This document shows, piece after piece, positions 9,991 to 22,344 of a stretch of DNA of 64,000 bases; position 1 is the first letter of the stretch; every line of letters begins with the position of its first letter. Made by a program: the position numbers and the translations under genes. This stretch comes from Protula sp. h YS-2021 (Eukaryota > Annelida > Polychaeta > Sabellida > Serpulidae), in the NCBI GenBank assembly GCA_949752745.1, contig OX457027.1:56672053-56736052 (forward strand), given 5' to 3'. The notes under the pieces are model-generated. The model worked only from the letters and a program-made list of their open reading frames with translations, did no database searches and was not told the origin of the DNA.

Positions 9991-12900
9991 ATGGCTTTGC
10001 AGGGAGCTTTGACCAATGTAAAACCAAAATCAGTGTTCATAACTGGAACCAACAGAGGGATAGGTTTGAATTTTGTCAAGCATCTTCTTGATCTGCCTAC
10101 ACCACCACATCACATTTTCGCTGCCTGCAGGGATCCTTCTAGTGCTAAGGTATACTCAGATTATCGTTCGAGTGCCGTGCATTCCAAAGCGTTTACGGAC
10201 TGTTCCCAATTATCAGTTACGCCTCGTTTTCTCAGATGAAACGAAGGAACCAAGTTCAATGCATTGGTGATGGAGGCAACACATGTGTAGCTTTTAATGG
10301 ATAGTTATATTTTAATGGAAAAAGTTTGTATATACTTACAAACACTTATACGAGCAATGGAAGCTAAAATTGGTAACGATAGATCATTATTGGTGACAAT
10401 AAAATATTACATTCCCTAGCTACAAAATAAGTCAGCTGTTAATTTAGTAACTCTTCACCAATCATCAAACCATTCTTTTTTAATCGATCAGTTTTGTTGG
10501 TACAGGCATGTATAACTATACGAGGGAGGGGTGCTAAAATTAGTTTCAGCAGATTATTATTGGTAACAACAAAATATTACATTCCAGATCTAGTAAATAA
10601 GTCGGATGTTAATTACTAGGAGCTCTTTCCACTACGACCTATTTCTGACTAATCGATTAATCGAAAACTTTACTCTGGTTGAGGTTTCGATGTTTTATGG
10701 TGTTTTTCTTGACAGTGTTGTATCGTTTTCAGGAGTTGCAAGCAGTGGCGGCAAAGAAGTCGAACGTACACGTCCTCAAACTAGGTAAGTGTGGTTACGT
10801 TCTAGTTACCATGGTTTCGCCCAATTATATAGATCATTGAACCTAGTGTAAACCCAAGTGTGTCCTCCCAGCCCACCCTCAGGCCTAGGCGCCTCATTTT
10901 CATAGCGAACCCATACGAAACCACCCCAACGATAAAATAAAATTTCAAAATGAATCTTCAGTATAAATCAGGTATGTTAATGAGTGTTATTCCGAGATAA
11001 AATCATAAATGTTTAAAGTTTTTTCCTGCTAACAGAACAGTGTTAAGATGGGACATTGGGTATGTAAAAAAAAAACAAAACACTGGTCCACCATCACTGT
11101 GGCGCTACAGCGGTTCAGTCAGCCATGGCATTGATAGTTTCATCCTCGATACCGCGTAAGATGAAGGCTTGTGCACCAATAGCTTGGATGCTTTTGGTCT
11201 TTCATTCTGTGTAGTAAAAACTTAATTCAGGGAAAATCCGGATTACCTAATAAAATGAAAGGGGCGTACTTTTTCTAGGGGGACTTTTTCTGGGCTGGGT
11301 TAGGTTTTAATCCTTTTCTAAACAAAAAGCAGGGCGAGTGTGCTTTGTAACCTCATGCCAATCAAAGGGCGAAAGAAAGAAAGAAAGTAAACTCGATCCT
11401 ACTTAAATTGCTTCATGATGGCACATCCTTGTGTAATTTTTACATGAACCGCTTCACGTGATCACTGTTCTTCTATTTTCCCTGAGAAATGGAAAGCGCC
11501 TAGGGTTAAGTAGACGCCAACGAATTGTTTGTTTTCAGGTCAGTAACGCAACTACTTTATCGGTAATTTGTATAGACATTCATTCTCGGCTTGACAGAAC
11601 CAAAGATATAGCTAAAATGTGTCCCATTCCTAAACGAAGCGAACAGTACCGGTAGCCTTATCTAAAAAAAAAATGTGCAAGCCACAGATGACTCAGTTTT
11701 CATGTGCTGGTTTCGTTATCGATATATTCCTGCAACATTTTAATGCGAAAATGCACACGCACAGACCAGCGCTTTTTTCACCAGCGTTTTCCCAGTAAAT
11801 CCTTTCTATTTTGTTAAATGTGAAAGTGAAAGTTGGTGTATAACGGCAACTTTCCTTTCACATTTAACAAAATAGAAAGCACTAATTGGAATCTGGCGAA
11901 TTATGTTTCTTCTTAAAAAACGGACACTCCCCACAAAGACGCCTAAATCAGTCATGTAACAGGACTTGAGATAAAAACACGTCGACACTGAAAATACTTT
12001 GGTTTTTGTTGAAATGAAACTGCTGAGTAACAAATTGCTATTTTTACCCCTCGGCCAAAATTGGCCGAAGGGGTATTGTCATCGTCGTGGTGTCTGTCTG
12101 TCTGTCCGTTCGTCCGTCTGTCTGGATGACTGTCCGTCCGTCACGCTAATCTTGTAAAGGCGATAGCTTGAAAAGTACTTGGTCGATCATCACGAAATGT
12201 TGTACAGGAACTAATCAGGTACAGATCTGGGCTGGTAATTTTGGGCCCGATCGAGCATCTCATAATGCCCCGGGCGGCCATCTTCTTTGTTGACACCAAC
12301 ATTTTGTAAGCTCGATAGCCTGAAAAGTAGTTGACCGATCATCACCAAATTTTCGGCACATATTTACCAGGTCGAAATCTCGACTGGTTTCGACTGATGA
12401 CTGCCGGCCTCCATCTTGATTTTTTCATGAAAACCTACTCTGTTGATCACAAAATTTTAGACACACATTTACCGGGTCAAAATCTCGGATAATATCGATT
12501 TTCGGCCCGATCGGAAAATTCAAAATGGTTACCAGCCGCCATCTTGAATTTTTCATGTAAACACGATAAATGAAAAACTACTTAGACGATCATCACCACA
12601 TTTTATGCACACATTTACCTGGACTTCTATTGATTTTGGGCCCGATTGAAAAATTCAAAATGGCTGTCGGCCGCCATCTTGATTTTTTCGTTAACATTTC
12701 TTGTAATCGCGATAAGTTAAAAAAATATTTGGTCAATCATCACCAATTTTTTATATACACATTTACCGGTCAAAATCTACCCTTGAGCACACCTGTACGT
12801 GGGCCGAGGGGTATTGTCATCACTGATGGCTCTTGTGAACATTTCTTCTTGGCATTTCAGATGTCACCGACTACAGCGCACTGCCTGAAGTGGTATCGCA

Positions 12901-15123
12901 AGTAGAGCGGGTGGTGGGGGAGGAGGGCCTGAATCTGCTCGTAAACAATGCAGGTATCAACAAGGGGTGAGTCTATCCTAAACTAGAAACTCATTTCCCT
13001 AGCGAAATGTTAAACACTTGACAAAAATTAAAACGCAAAAATACTTCCTTCAATGGGTTATTTCTTGAATAGTATAATGCAAACAACACAGCTTGAATAC
13101 GTCTTATAAGCCGAGTAGTGTTTGGTTTTTGTTGACTTAAGGTTTTATTGGCTGATCAGGCATACGCCGTGTTATCTTTTTACGCAGTGAGAGCTCGCAC
13201 AAAGCTAAGCAACTGTGTGTTCTGCTGTGCTGTGTGATAAATGCTCCACATTTACTTGCAAAAAATGCGCTTTTTTCACATGGTATTTTAAACAAGAAAA
13301 CGAAATCGAAGGAGAAAATAAAAAGTGTCATACACACGTTTATATCAAACTCTACCTAAGTCCCAAGTTTCTTGGCCCTGGGGCCCGTAGTATCAGCTGA
13401 GTAGATGAGACAAAAAATCCATTCACTGTCAAGAAAAAAAGGCATCAACGGCTGCTAGCACAAATTCAGAAACACCTTGCAAGCCAAAGGCTTCTCAAGT
13501 GTTAATAAAGCTTATAATGTCATTGCCGGAAGTGATGTAAGAGGAGGCTGAGGAGACAGTGGTCGTTTCAAAAGCACTATCAGTGTCCCGATTAAAAGTA
13601 TACAACAATTCTGTATGGTATATGTCTATCATGGTGGTCCGTGTCTTTGAATGAGATTTAATTAATGTGCCATTTGTATTTATATGTTTGTTTATAGTGA
13701 CAATTTAGAGACGATCAGCCCTGAAGCGATGCGGGAACACTACGAAGTAAACAGCATAGCTCCACTGATGGTTGCTAAGGTATCTTTCAAACACCAAAGC
13801 TCCACTGTTGGTTGTTAAGGTATCTTTCAAAGCCCTTTGGAATGCACTGAGTTTGTCGACAATTGAAAAAGCAGAAAGTTATTTATCTATATAGTATTTG
13901 TTGTCGTTGAAATGAACACTGTTTATGCAAACATACGAACATACATTTATTTTTTCAGGCTTTTCGGCCTCTATTAAAGAAAGCGGCCAAAGGGCCCGTG
14001 AACGCGAGTACGGCGTGTATAGCCAATGTGAGCAGTGTAATGGGCAGCACCGCTGAAAATGATGATGGCAAGAACTATGCTTACTGTTCCAGTAAGGTGT
14101 GTGATTTCTACTTTATTAAACACCCGTCTTAATATTTTTTCAACGTTAGTAGGGACTAATGGTTATTTTGAACAGGACAGTGTCGAACAGAATACTTTTA
14201 TTTAACTACTGTATCTAACAGAATCATCTTTGATGACAAACAGACTGAGATAACAAAATGTGTCTCATAACAAGTTTTTATTTTCACTACCGTCACTAAG
14301 CCTCCTCTGCAACATATTCTGATAGATTTATTTCATAAGTAAAAACAGCCCCTCTATAAGGCATGGCATGTTTATACACATATTTTCCTATATCAAATAC
14401 ACAGTGAAGATAACATATATTGACATATAAATAGCGATATCTGTAAATATAAAGATAATTTGAAAATGTATTAAATATGATGGTAATGTTTTGAAGATGA
14501 AACAGCGATATCCGCGATCCGCTAAAAATTGGCCAAATGGCGGGAATTTTTTTTTTTTTTCAGTCATTTTAAAAATACTTATCCTACATTTCATTGCATT
14601 ACTTTTATATTTTGTGGGCATGTTCCCCATTGAGTTCTCCGTGGAGCATGTGCCGAAAATATCGTGATCTATTTGGACTTAAATGGGATTACACATTTTG
14701 AAAGAATTTCAAGTTCTGACATATTTATTTTGTTATTGCCTTGCAAAAAAATCAAGTCTTCTAACTTCACGTTTTTGATTGCAAGAAATAGTGAATGAAA
14801 CATCCGTAAAAGTAAGAAAAATCTGACACAGATCTTTTATTGTAGTTTTCTTATGACAAAAACACTTAATGTAGCACCAGTTGGGTGTTTTGCTTCAGTG
14901 TGCCCTGAATAATAATATCAAGTCACTGAGTAACAGTCTGAAAGAAGATAATATCCTGACGGTGATGTTGCATCCGGGATGGGTGCAAACAGATATGGGA
15001 GGCATGAACGCCATGACGACGAAAGACGAGAGCGTCTCAGGCCTTCTCAAGGTGCTGGCTGCCATGAACCAGTCCCACAGCGGCACCTTCTATGACTTCA
15101 AGGGTAAAGAAGTACCCTGGTAG
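9991..15123 (+). CDS. SDR gene B: sniffer-like carbonyl reductase, intact, six exons
   Basis: Exons: 9991-10149, 10733-10784, 12861-12966, 13698-13779, 13959-14096, 14899-15123 (stop TAG). All introns are GT-AG; the joined frame gives 253 residues, close to Drosophila sniffer. Classical SDR marks are present: cofactor loop TGTNRGIG (about residue 19), NNAG near residue 100, the active-site Ser region NVSSVMGS, catalytic YCSSK at the end of exon 5, and [11 protein letters not shown] in exon 6. The ATG is chosen because it begins MALQGAL, as in gene C. The family reduces carbonyls with NADPH in the cytosol; the substrate here is unknown. The introns hold repeats described separately. Dehydrogenase identity is secure; the sniffer-like subgroup is inferred from motif order. 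Confidence 0.9.
10320..10640 (+). repeat. Local duplication within gene B intron 1
   Basis: The motif GCTAAAATTGGTAACGATAG, ATTATTGGTGACAATAAAAT and TACATTCC occurs near 10363-10440 and in diverged form at 10530-10600. The second copy also matches the relic at 523-690. Confidence 0.6.
11802..11879. repeat. Intronic hairpin in gene B intron 2
   Basis: The arms CTTTCTATTTTGTTAAATG and CATTTAACAAAATAGAAAG, plus flanking GAAAG/CTTTC, pair over about 33 bases around a loop near 11836-11846. A homologous hairpin lies in gene C intron 2 at 32346-32422. It could be a folded intronic RNA or an old short element. Confidence 0.65.
12047..12830. mobile_element. Pearl/Helentron-like element with ~150-bp cores, gene B intron 2
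   Basis: It opens with the hairpin CCCCTCGGCCAAAATTGG plus CCGAAGGGG, then a tract of CTGT/CCGT tetranucleotides (12090-12150). Four to five diverged cores of ~150 bp follow, each with a GATCATCACCA word and a GGCCGCCATCTTGA word. It ends with GGGCCGAGGGGTATTGTCAT near 12800. The order hairpin, (ACRG)n, tandem cores, read inversely, fits pearl-like elements. The 111-aa frame over it is not credible. Confidence 0.6.
13011..13505. mobile_element. MITE-like repeat, copy 2, in gene B intron 3
   Basis: Same repeat as 2257-2743 in the same orientation, from TAAACACTTGAC to TCAAGTGTTAA. Both copies also share CTAGCGAAATG just upstream, so the true edge may lie about 11 bases further out. Confidence 0.55.
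13801..13831 (+). repeat. Duplicated tail of exon 4 with its donor site, gene B
   Basis: TCCACTGTTGGTTGTTAAGG here copies TCCACTGATGGTTGCTAAGG at 13761-13780, including AAG|GTATCTTTCAAA. It forms a second potential donor 40 bases downstream of the real exon-4 end. Confidence 0.75.
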
Positions 15124-15263
15124 AAGTGCCGCCCTTTCCGCTCCACCAGAATAGATCGCCGTGTTTGCTTCAGATTCTGTGTTCTCAAGATACGGATGCT
15201 TTGTGTTTCTAGCTTAAAAGCTTAAGAACAGACTTTTAGAAAGTGGCCAAGCAAAGAAATTAA

Positions 15264-15269
15264 AATAAA
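15264..15269 (+). terminator. Poly(A) signal of SDR gene B
   Basis: AATAAA lies 141 bases after the stop codon, in a block conserved with locus A (4644-4649). Confidence 0.6.
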
Positions 15270-15299
15270 TGAAATGCTTTCATATTGACTTTGTATTTT

Positions 15300-15900
15300 T
15301 TTAATTCAAAGATCATTCGTCCGTTTCGAAATATTAAGATTTTAGATGCAAAAAATGTCAACTATATGAAGCACCTGATTATTCGAGTTGTGATGTGTAT
15401 CCTCGTGATGTGTTTTCTTTGTTATTGTTGATGTGGTATATAAATGATTTGCTACAAAGAAATTGACCTCGATTAACGCGGCTTCTAGAGCATTTGTTCT
15501 TTACACAATTTGGGTGCATATAGCCCTCCTTCTCTTTGTTTATTTATGTCTGATGGAATTAAATATATGAATGCCCTGAAATAAAATTCTTTGCTTATAG
15601 CAACTGAAGGTTGTGTCCCTTTTGCTCCGACGAGTATGCCCTTTGAAGTATTGCAAAAGACCAAACAAAATCCGGACAGGGCAGACATTCGCAAGTGAAG
15701 TCCGCAAGTCATCGGTATGCTTATCCGTAAAGAAGCAAGCCAAAGAAAAGAGATGTTCGAATAACACTAATACCAAAATCAGGACCAACTCGGTATATCT
15801 AAAATGTGTGCTAACAAACGCCTATTCAAAGTGTTGGTCTGTGATCGCCCAACAATGCAAATCAAGTAGAACAAGTGGGTCAGACAAACTGACTATGTCC
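15300..15900 (+). other. 3' flank of gene B homologous to 3' flank of gene C
   Basis: Words such as TTGCCCTTTGAAATATTGC-like sequence and ATCGGTATGCTT match 35150-35720, so the tandem duplication that made B and C extends about 0.7 kb past the stop codons. The 121-codon frame at 15613-15978 shows no family features and is not kept in the gene C flank. Confidence 0.5.
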
Positions 15901-15984
15901 CCCGCCGGCGTACAATCCCAGTATTTGATTTTGCTAGGTTGGACTACAACCCTTAAGCAATTCGTATCATATTCATGAATTTTA

Positions 15985-16500
15985 AACTTCCGGCGATGCC
16001 AATGTCCTTGGGCCGACCTGGCTCATTTACAATAACAATTCTTGTTACCACCCATACTATCTATGTGTATAACATTTTGCCAATTGATCACAAAATGTAG
16101 GCTTGAGTGTGTTAACAAACTCATTCCAGTATGTAAGGGTTGTGAAAATTTCTGAAGTTCAGCTGGGCCAATGTCCTTGCGCCGATAGGGCTCATTTACA
16201 ATACCAACTTTGTTGGTTCCAATACTTCCTATATGTAAAATATTTCAACAATCGATCCAGAAATGTAGGCTTGAGTGTGTTAACAAACTCATTCAAATGA
16301 GTAAGGATTGGAAAAATTTGTGAAAGGTTCAGCTGGGCCAATGTCCTTATGCCGACATGGCTCATTTACAATACCGATCCTTGTTCGTTCCAGTACTACC
16401 CATATATACAATATCATAACAATCGGTCGAAAATGTAGGCTTGAGTCTGTTAACAAAAAAGGTGTCGACAGACGGACGGACGGACAGACAGACCCGAAAA
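15985..16500. mobile_element. Pearl-like element: three ~170-bp cores then (ACGG/ACAG)n
   Basis: The core word GCCAATGTCCTT starts at 15998, 16167 and 16337. Each core also has GTAGGCTTGAGTGTGTTAAC and GGCTCATTTACAATA words. The array ends in GACAGACGGACGGACGGACA (from 16468), the microsatellite type typical of pearl elements. Confidence 0.65.
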
Positions 16501-16980
16501 CTAGATGTAATGTTGCGATTTGGCCAGGGTCACTGATGCAACCTCAAACTGACGTTTTATCGACGTCAGAATGTTTACTGGGATATATTGCTCCAAAACT
16601 GTGTTTCGTAGAGTTTTGATGCAACTAGCAATTTGGCATGACTTTGAAAAATTTCAAATTCTGAATTTTCAAATATTCAGAATTTTGTCTTACTGGGCCC
16701 AAATGTCATTTTTGCTACTCTCAAGCAAAGTGGTGTAGTTTGGTACTGCATCAGAAGAAAGTAAAAGTCTGAATAAATGGCAGATTATACAATGAAAAAA
16801 AATGTTTATATCGGTGTTCATTTGTGATACCAGTTTCATTAAAACTGGTGCTGTTGTGGCCGCTTTCTTCTGTGGAATGCTGACCTGTCTATTTCAAAAC
16901 ACCAGTCCCGTTTTATCTCTCTTTAGTGGCTTGTTGGCCTTTTACTAATGAGATTCCATTTATTTTTTAAATCAATTACG
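16501..16980. other. Non-genic stretch, nothing recognised
   Basis: AT-rich single-copy-looking sequence. No exon, repeat or element boundary could be identified. Confidence 0.4.
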
Positions 16981-16984
16981 TCTT

Positions 16985-17130
16985 CGCATCATATATAGAT
17001 CTCTCTATATAGTTTACTTCGAAGAATAATATGGATGGTAACAAAGGAAATTCAAAACGCATACATATAAATCCTTACCCAAACCCAAGGTATACCGCAA
17101 TCGAAAGTACATGGGAGTACTGTATGGATG
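16985..17130 (+). other. Displaced upstream flank of SDR gene C
   Basis: It resembles 9750-9885, the immediate 5' flank of gene B (TATATAG, CAGAGAATAATGCTGG-like, GTAACAAAGGAAA and CCGCAATCGAAAGTAC-like words). In gene C the conserved core promoter lies at 23130-23275. The homologous upstream part is therefore separated from it by about 6 kb of inserted sequence. Confidence 0.6.
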
Positions 17131-17139
17131 GATACTGAA

Positions 17140-17370
17140 AAATTTTCGGAGACAAGTATTTGCCCCAATTTTCAGTTTTTAAACAAATGATTATATGAAG
17201 AACATTCTTCTAAAGTTTAGGCAAAATCCAACTAAAATTGTACGAGGCAAAGATTTTTTGAAAATAGCTTATAAAAATTTTTTAAATGTTCGCATTTGGC
17301 TAATTTTCGGCCCTTCGCCAGGACAAGCAGATGCTCCAAGGAGAACTCCATCGGGAACATGTCCACAATG
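17140..17370 (-). other. Inverted copy of SDR intron-5 sequence
   Basis: GATGCTCCAAGGAGAACTCC here corresponds to the reverse complement of 14620-14650. ATATGAAGAACATTCTTCTA corresponds to the reverse complement of part of 34190-34230. A piece of the intron before the last SDR exon has apparently been copied in inverse orientation, or both carry the same repeat. The 67-codon frame over it is not a gene. Confidence 0.5.
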
Positions 17371-17639
17371 TGTTAAACATCAACATATATTTCCGTAAAG
17401 TAAATTTTGAACGGATTCCCCCTGTTACTGTGTTTACAATGCGTTCCCAACAAACTCACCAATCTGTCTCGGTGCAGTTCTAGTCATGTGATTGAACCAT
17501 ACCCAACTTATCACGATCCGATAAGCAGGAGTTATTCTCCGTGCACAGTTTTAGAATTATGACGTATGAAACTAGAGGTAAAATGCATAAATTTTTATAT
17601 TCATTATCTTGGACAGTATATTTACGTATGTGGTAAGTT

Positions 17640-20600
17640 TCATCTTGATTGGTTTACATATTACGGGTTGCTGACTTTGCTGAACGTGGTAGTTCGAATC
17701 GGTTCTGCAAACAGGAAACTTTCTTTTTCCAACCGTTCTTCTTCCCTTCTACCAGCTACAAAGCATTGTGGGGTTGTTGGACATGCAGTTGAATCCAGCT
17801 CTCGTCTTCCACACTGCGGGAACTTTCTGGTAAAATTGCAACCACTATCTCTGTGACAGTCTTGCAAGCGCAGCCGTTTTGCAACAACTTGACACAGTAT
17901 CGGATAGTGCATCAGCTGATTTACACTTCTGGTACGGTGTTGAGTCGTCCACGTGATTGCCGCATCGGCGGCGTACCTATTACGGGTACGCCACCTCGAC
18001 ACTGTTCGGGTCTTGCATCACCAACAAGGTGTAAGCATCTGTCAAGTGTCACGGTACGAGGTTTCAGTCCAGCTTTGTCTCGAGGGCAGAGCGTCCGTAG
18101 GGGTTTGGTGTATCATTTGATCAAGTGTTCGAGTAGCTGTGGATGTCGTGACGGCAGCCACCTTGTACACTGGAGCGTCTGTCAAGGCTACTCTGCTGTG
18201 TTCTGTGTACGACTAAGCAGTACGACTCGTGGTATTGATGGGTCAGTCATGTGATGGATTGCTGCTGTCACGGGTCGTGTACGCAACGGGTTGTCGTTGT
18301 TACAACCTGTGGTAGGTCATTGCCACGGGTCGTATACGCAAAGGGTATCACGATCACGACCCGGAGCGGTGACAGCTCGGCCATCTGATGGCTTGCTGCT
18401 ATCACGGGTCGTGTTCACAAGGAGTTGTCACTATCACGACCCCTAACGTTGACCGTCACGTGACGGGTTGATTATATTATTAGTCGTGGCTGTCACGTGT
18501 CGTATCTATGTCCAATGTGACCACTCGTCGCTGTGTCGGGTCGGTACTGTGGCGGGTCGACACTGTGGCGGGTGGTGTCGGCGGCAACTCTGTCACGTGT
18601 CATTCGCTGTAACGGTTAACGGCGCATATCACGGGTCAGTTGCACAGCTTGTGTATCACTTTTTGTCACTGCTTTGAAAGTGAAAAGAAGAGCGTAAGTT
18701 GTGTTGTACTTTAATTAGCAACTTATACAGCACTAACAGTTATTATTGCATATTTACGTATTTATCTTTCTGTTGTAGACCCACAGTCGATCCCGGACTC
18801 TCGTGTCCACATCAAGCGAGCTGGGGATCACCACACCAGGTGTATAGCATGCCTACACTGCTAAGGTGTACAACTCTGCACCCTTGACAATCGCTGCGAC
18901 CAGTGTGCTCACATGCGGACTCACTTTTCTCATTTTGCTGTACCAGAGAGAGTCGGACCTCGCATCAAAATCAGGATCGGTGGCTTCAGCTACATCACGG
19001 CTTAACACTGTTCTGACGGCTACGGTCACTACAAAGTCAAATTCGCAACGGTTCCCTCGTTTATAGCCCCTCATCATTTTATACAGTTATGATGAATTTA
19101 CCGCAAACTCTACCACGCGTGTCATCGACTACGCTACGACGATCAGTGCTATATCACGCTTCATCACGCGTCATGACAACAGAGGACTAAGCCATTATAA
19201 CTTGTACGCACACCCACTCCACAGGGACTCGAAAACGTGCAAGATGAGTGGGAAATACATCCACTATGGACTTCTCCTGACTTTCCCTTTAGGAATATTA
19301 TTAAAATCACAGCGGACAATTCATCGGCTTTTCCCACCACGTCGAAACCCCAAGCAATCAGACCCTCTCTATGTTTCGCATCAACAGAGGATTTTGTGGG
19401 TTTATCTACCGCACCGTGCGTATCTAAGGTATTACAGGCGAGGATGGAAGAGCTTCAGTCTCGCGGCAGACTAGAAAATCGGCTCAGCGGTCGCGTCTAC
19501 TCTCGTCTAAATTGTTGCATGTGAAATCATCTACATATCAATCAAATGACGGGGTGTTACAATCGCAACCGTTGGTCTAGCCTCGCAACATGTGAGGGAT
19601 TCCAGCGTCCTATTTGGCGGAATGGGATTGTAGATTCCTGGCAGAGGTCACCCGCAAAAGCCTGCCACTGTGTAGTGGCGGCGTCATATGATTTACTTAA
19701 GTTAAATACCTAACTACTAACATCTCTGGTAGTAGACGACATAATCAAGCTTTGCCGCACTCTAACAGAGTGATCAAGCTTTGCCATACACTGTATAGTA
19801 CAGGTGATGCTCGCAAACCCAATTTCGCAAGGATGGACGGACAATTAGACCTCTCAAGACGCTCTTCAAAGCTTTAACACCACAAAGCAACAGGCCCAGG
19901 CAACTACAGCCGATCGTACCTTTTATGCTAGCGTCTTAGAAGACATCGGGACAGCTTCTGCTCCACAAGTCAAGAAACCTAAGGTAGACACTAAAAAGCA
20001 GGCTGCCCCTTCGAAGCAGACGTAGTAATTATAAAAGTATCCGGCCGAGATTGCGATCTCCACCCGATACTTACGTATTTGTGAAGCATTGAGCTCACTG
20101 TTTCACAAGCATAAATGTGCCCATGGGAGACGCCTTAAGAATTTTTGACAAGCTTGGCAAGCACTAGGAGCTCCAAAACACGTAGTTCGCTGGTTGCGTT
20201 GCGGGTATCGCTTACCTTTTTCAAGGGACCGGTCGGATCATGTGATCCTTTTACCACTAGCCCAGCTAGTGGCCCTACTCTAGTCATGTTATACGAGCAC
20301 CAGCCAGACAAGCATCTGGCATTACACCATATTTCAACAACTAATTGACAAAAATCCATAGAAAAGATGCTTATGGGGACTCAAGGGTTTTTCAGTTGAG
20401 TCTTTCTTGTACCGAAACAGTCAGGCAGTTGGCGCTTAGTCATACACTTATAATAACTCAATCAGTTCCTATCTCTCAAATCGTTTAAAATAGACACTCC
20501 ACAACTAATCAAATCTACGCTAAGCCAAGGCATGAGGACCATTTCAGTGGACCTGTTCGATGCGTACCTCCACATCCCAATACACTGTACTCTTCGATGT

Positions 20601-20840
20601 TATCTTTCCTTCAGGGCAGGGGGTAAAACCAGCGGTTTCTTGCCCTACCATTCGGCTTGTCGGCAACACCGTTTGTGCTTACCCAGGTCGTGATGGTAGT
20701 CAAACACTGGAGTCGACGAGTCGGGTTACTCATTTTCCAATATCTCGACGGCGACGACGACGATGATGATGATGATGATGATTACGATGATGATGATTAC
20801 GATGATGATGATGATGATTATTATGATGATGATGATGATG
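17640..20840 (+). mobile_element. Decayed DIRS-like retroelement
   Basis: Pieces in order: a region of iterated TCACGGGTCGT words (18250-18620); a Cys/His-rich gag-like segment HTRCIACLHC then CDQCAHMRTHF (about 18800-18930); an acidic/Ser-rich segment DFVGLSTAP (about 19390); KKPKVDTKKQA (about 19985); then reverse transcriptase. RT pieces include WQALGAP and WLRCGYRLPF (20150-20217), ISVDLFDAYLHIPI (20535-20580) and RFLALPFGLSATP leading to FQYLDG (20635-20757). This RT signature is characteristic of DIRS elements, which use a tyrosine recombinase; none is visible here. Stops and frameshifts show it is inactive. The edges are uncertain. Confidence 0.65.
20747..20840 (+). repeat. GAC/GAT trinucleotide microsatellite at the RT active site
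   Basis: It starts in the codons for the RT YLDD-equivalent (reads YLDG then a run of Asp codons) and continues as GATGATGAT with GATTAC and TATTATG interruptions to about 20840. The long Asp, Met or Ile frames on either strand are translations of this array. Confidence 0.9.
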
Positions 20841-20844
20841 GTCG

Positions 20845-21600
20845 CAATGTGCGTCTTGCCCAGAAAAGACGGTAATGATTTCAGGACCACCGCCTCCCAT
20901 GAACTATTAACAGGACTGATAGAGTTTTGCAACACGTGTATTTTCCCGCGGCGTTTGCATAACGACAGCGCGACGAGGAAAACATATTTCAATGCAAGTA
21001 GTTTGTCTGAAATAATAGAGTGTTGGAAGAATGGAGAAGAGAGATATTTCAAAACTAGGGACAAATCGAAAGACACCACTGACCTGTCCGAGGGAGGACG
21101 CTCCAGTGGAAAGGACCTGAGCAAATCCGACAACACATCACAGACAGACAAATCATATCCCGAGGAACACTTTAGGATAAGAACTGAGCGATATGTCATA
21201 ATTGATATCACTGACATATTCCTAACTCCAAAAGGTAAAGAGAGAAATCGACTTCTGCTGCCACAGGATTCATGCCTCGAAAAGTCGCCATTGAGATAAA
21301 TAAACCTTATTCGTGAAATCATGATTGAGCTGAAGCAACTGCGGATCTGAATGATAATAATCCCAGTGAGGTTGATGCAGACTACCATACTACAGGGGCC
21401 TAACCAAGCACGTTTATTAAACACTATTCACAAGATTACACAACTGATACCTTGACTAATTTGCATAGTCTTGGTCCGTTTGTTGCTGCTGAATCTGTGA
21501 TTCATAATAGTCCTTCTTGTTGCAGGACTTCTCAGCAATCTGGTGGAAAGAAGACCTTCAAAAAGAAGGCGGCTGAATAGACCTTTCTATGTTGATGTAA
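20845..21600 (+). other. Open stretch of unknown nature after the GAT array
   Basis: One frame stays open to 21299 and encodes a polar, Lys/Ser/Asp-rich segment (SHELLTGLIEFC, KTRDKSKDTTDL, IIDITDIFLTPKG). A second short open piece at about 21420-21580 ends KKTFKKKAAE before TAG. Neither is recognised. They could be parts of the same retroelement or of a second one. I would not call a gene. Confidence 0.3.
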
Positions 21601-22002
21601 TCATCACTTTTGCGCCTACTAAAGTGTAACTGTTTCCGTCACGTGACTGACGGTGGAGTCGACTCGACACAGTAGCAGCTTGTATCATTGTCGAGTTTTT
21701 AACAGTGCGGTTTTCTGCATTGTACAACACGAAACTGTGACTGGTCGGCAGACATTATTAAAGCCTCTTTTAGTAAAAGAAAGAGGGGCGACATTAGTTC
21801 GTATCAGTCTATCAGTACTTACGTTCGAGTACATGATATTTTTATTAATGGGCGGTTCTTGGTGAAACCCCGTGTAACATTGAAAGATTGTATTGAATTA
21901 AATTCCTTTTATTTCTGCCTTTCCGGCACAGTGTCTTGTAGACAGCATGTCAACCAGTTCGTGTGCATTTGGAGTTCAATTCCCACCACCAGTTCTATTC
22001 TC

Positions 22003-22125
22003 CCATAGTAATGGCTTCGTTGTCTACAAGCAGATATTTTCGAAATTTAAACTGAGTATTTTATTTCTTAATACTCATTTTTATGAGTAAAATATCCTGT
22101 AGGCATAAAAGCCATCGAATTACAC
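22003..22125. repeat. Inverted partner of the sequence flanking the 22.3-kb element
   Basis: ATTTCTTAATACTCATTT and GATATTTT words here are the diverged reverse complement of 23055-23120 (TTACTCAAATGAATAAGTG). CCCATAGTAATGGCTTC (22003-22020) also resembles the left target flank at 22328-22344. This gives an imperfect inverted repeat around the inserted element. Confidence 0.55.
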
Positions 22126-22344
22126 CGATCATTTGGAATCGTGGTGTCCGATAAGTTATGCAAGGTCAATCACACGACTGAAACTGCACGACACTGATTG
22201 GTCGGTTGGTTGACAACGCAGTGTAAACATGGTAACAGGGGGAACCTATTGTAAAATAACCTTGCGGTAATGTCCCGCATAATGTCTATTATGGATCGCG
22301 ATAACCAAAGTTTAGCACATAGGATAACCCATAGTGATGGCTTC

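Noticed and set aside
15613..15978. 121-codon frame downstream of gene B
   Set aside because: Not kept in the homologous gene C flank and shows no protein-family features.
20726..21424. Minus-strand 232-codon frame and plus-strand Asp/Met-rich frames
   Set aside because: They translate the GAT microsatellite and unrelated flanking sequence; no start context or domain.
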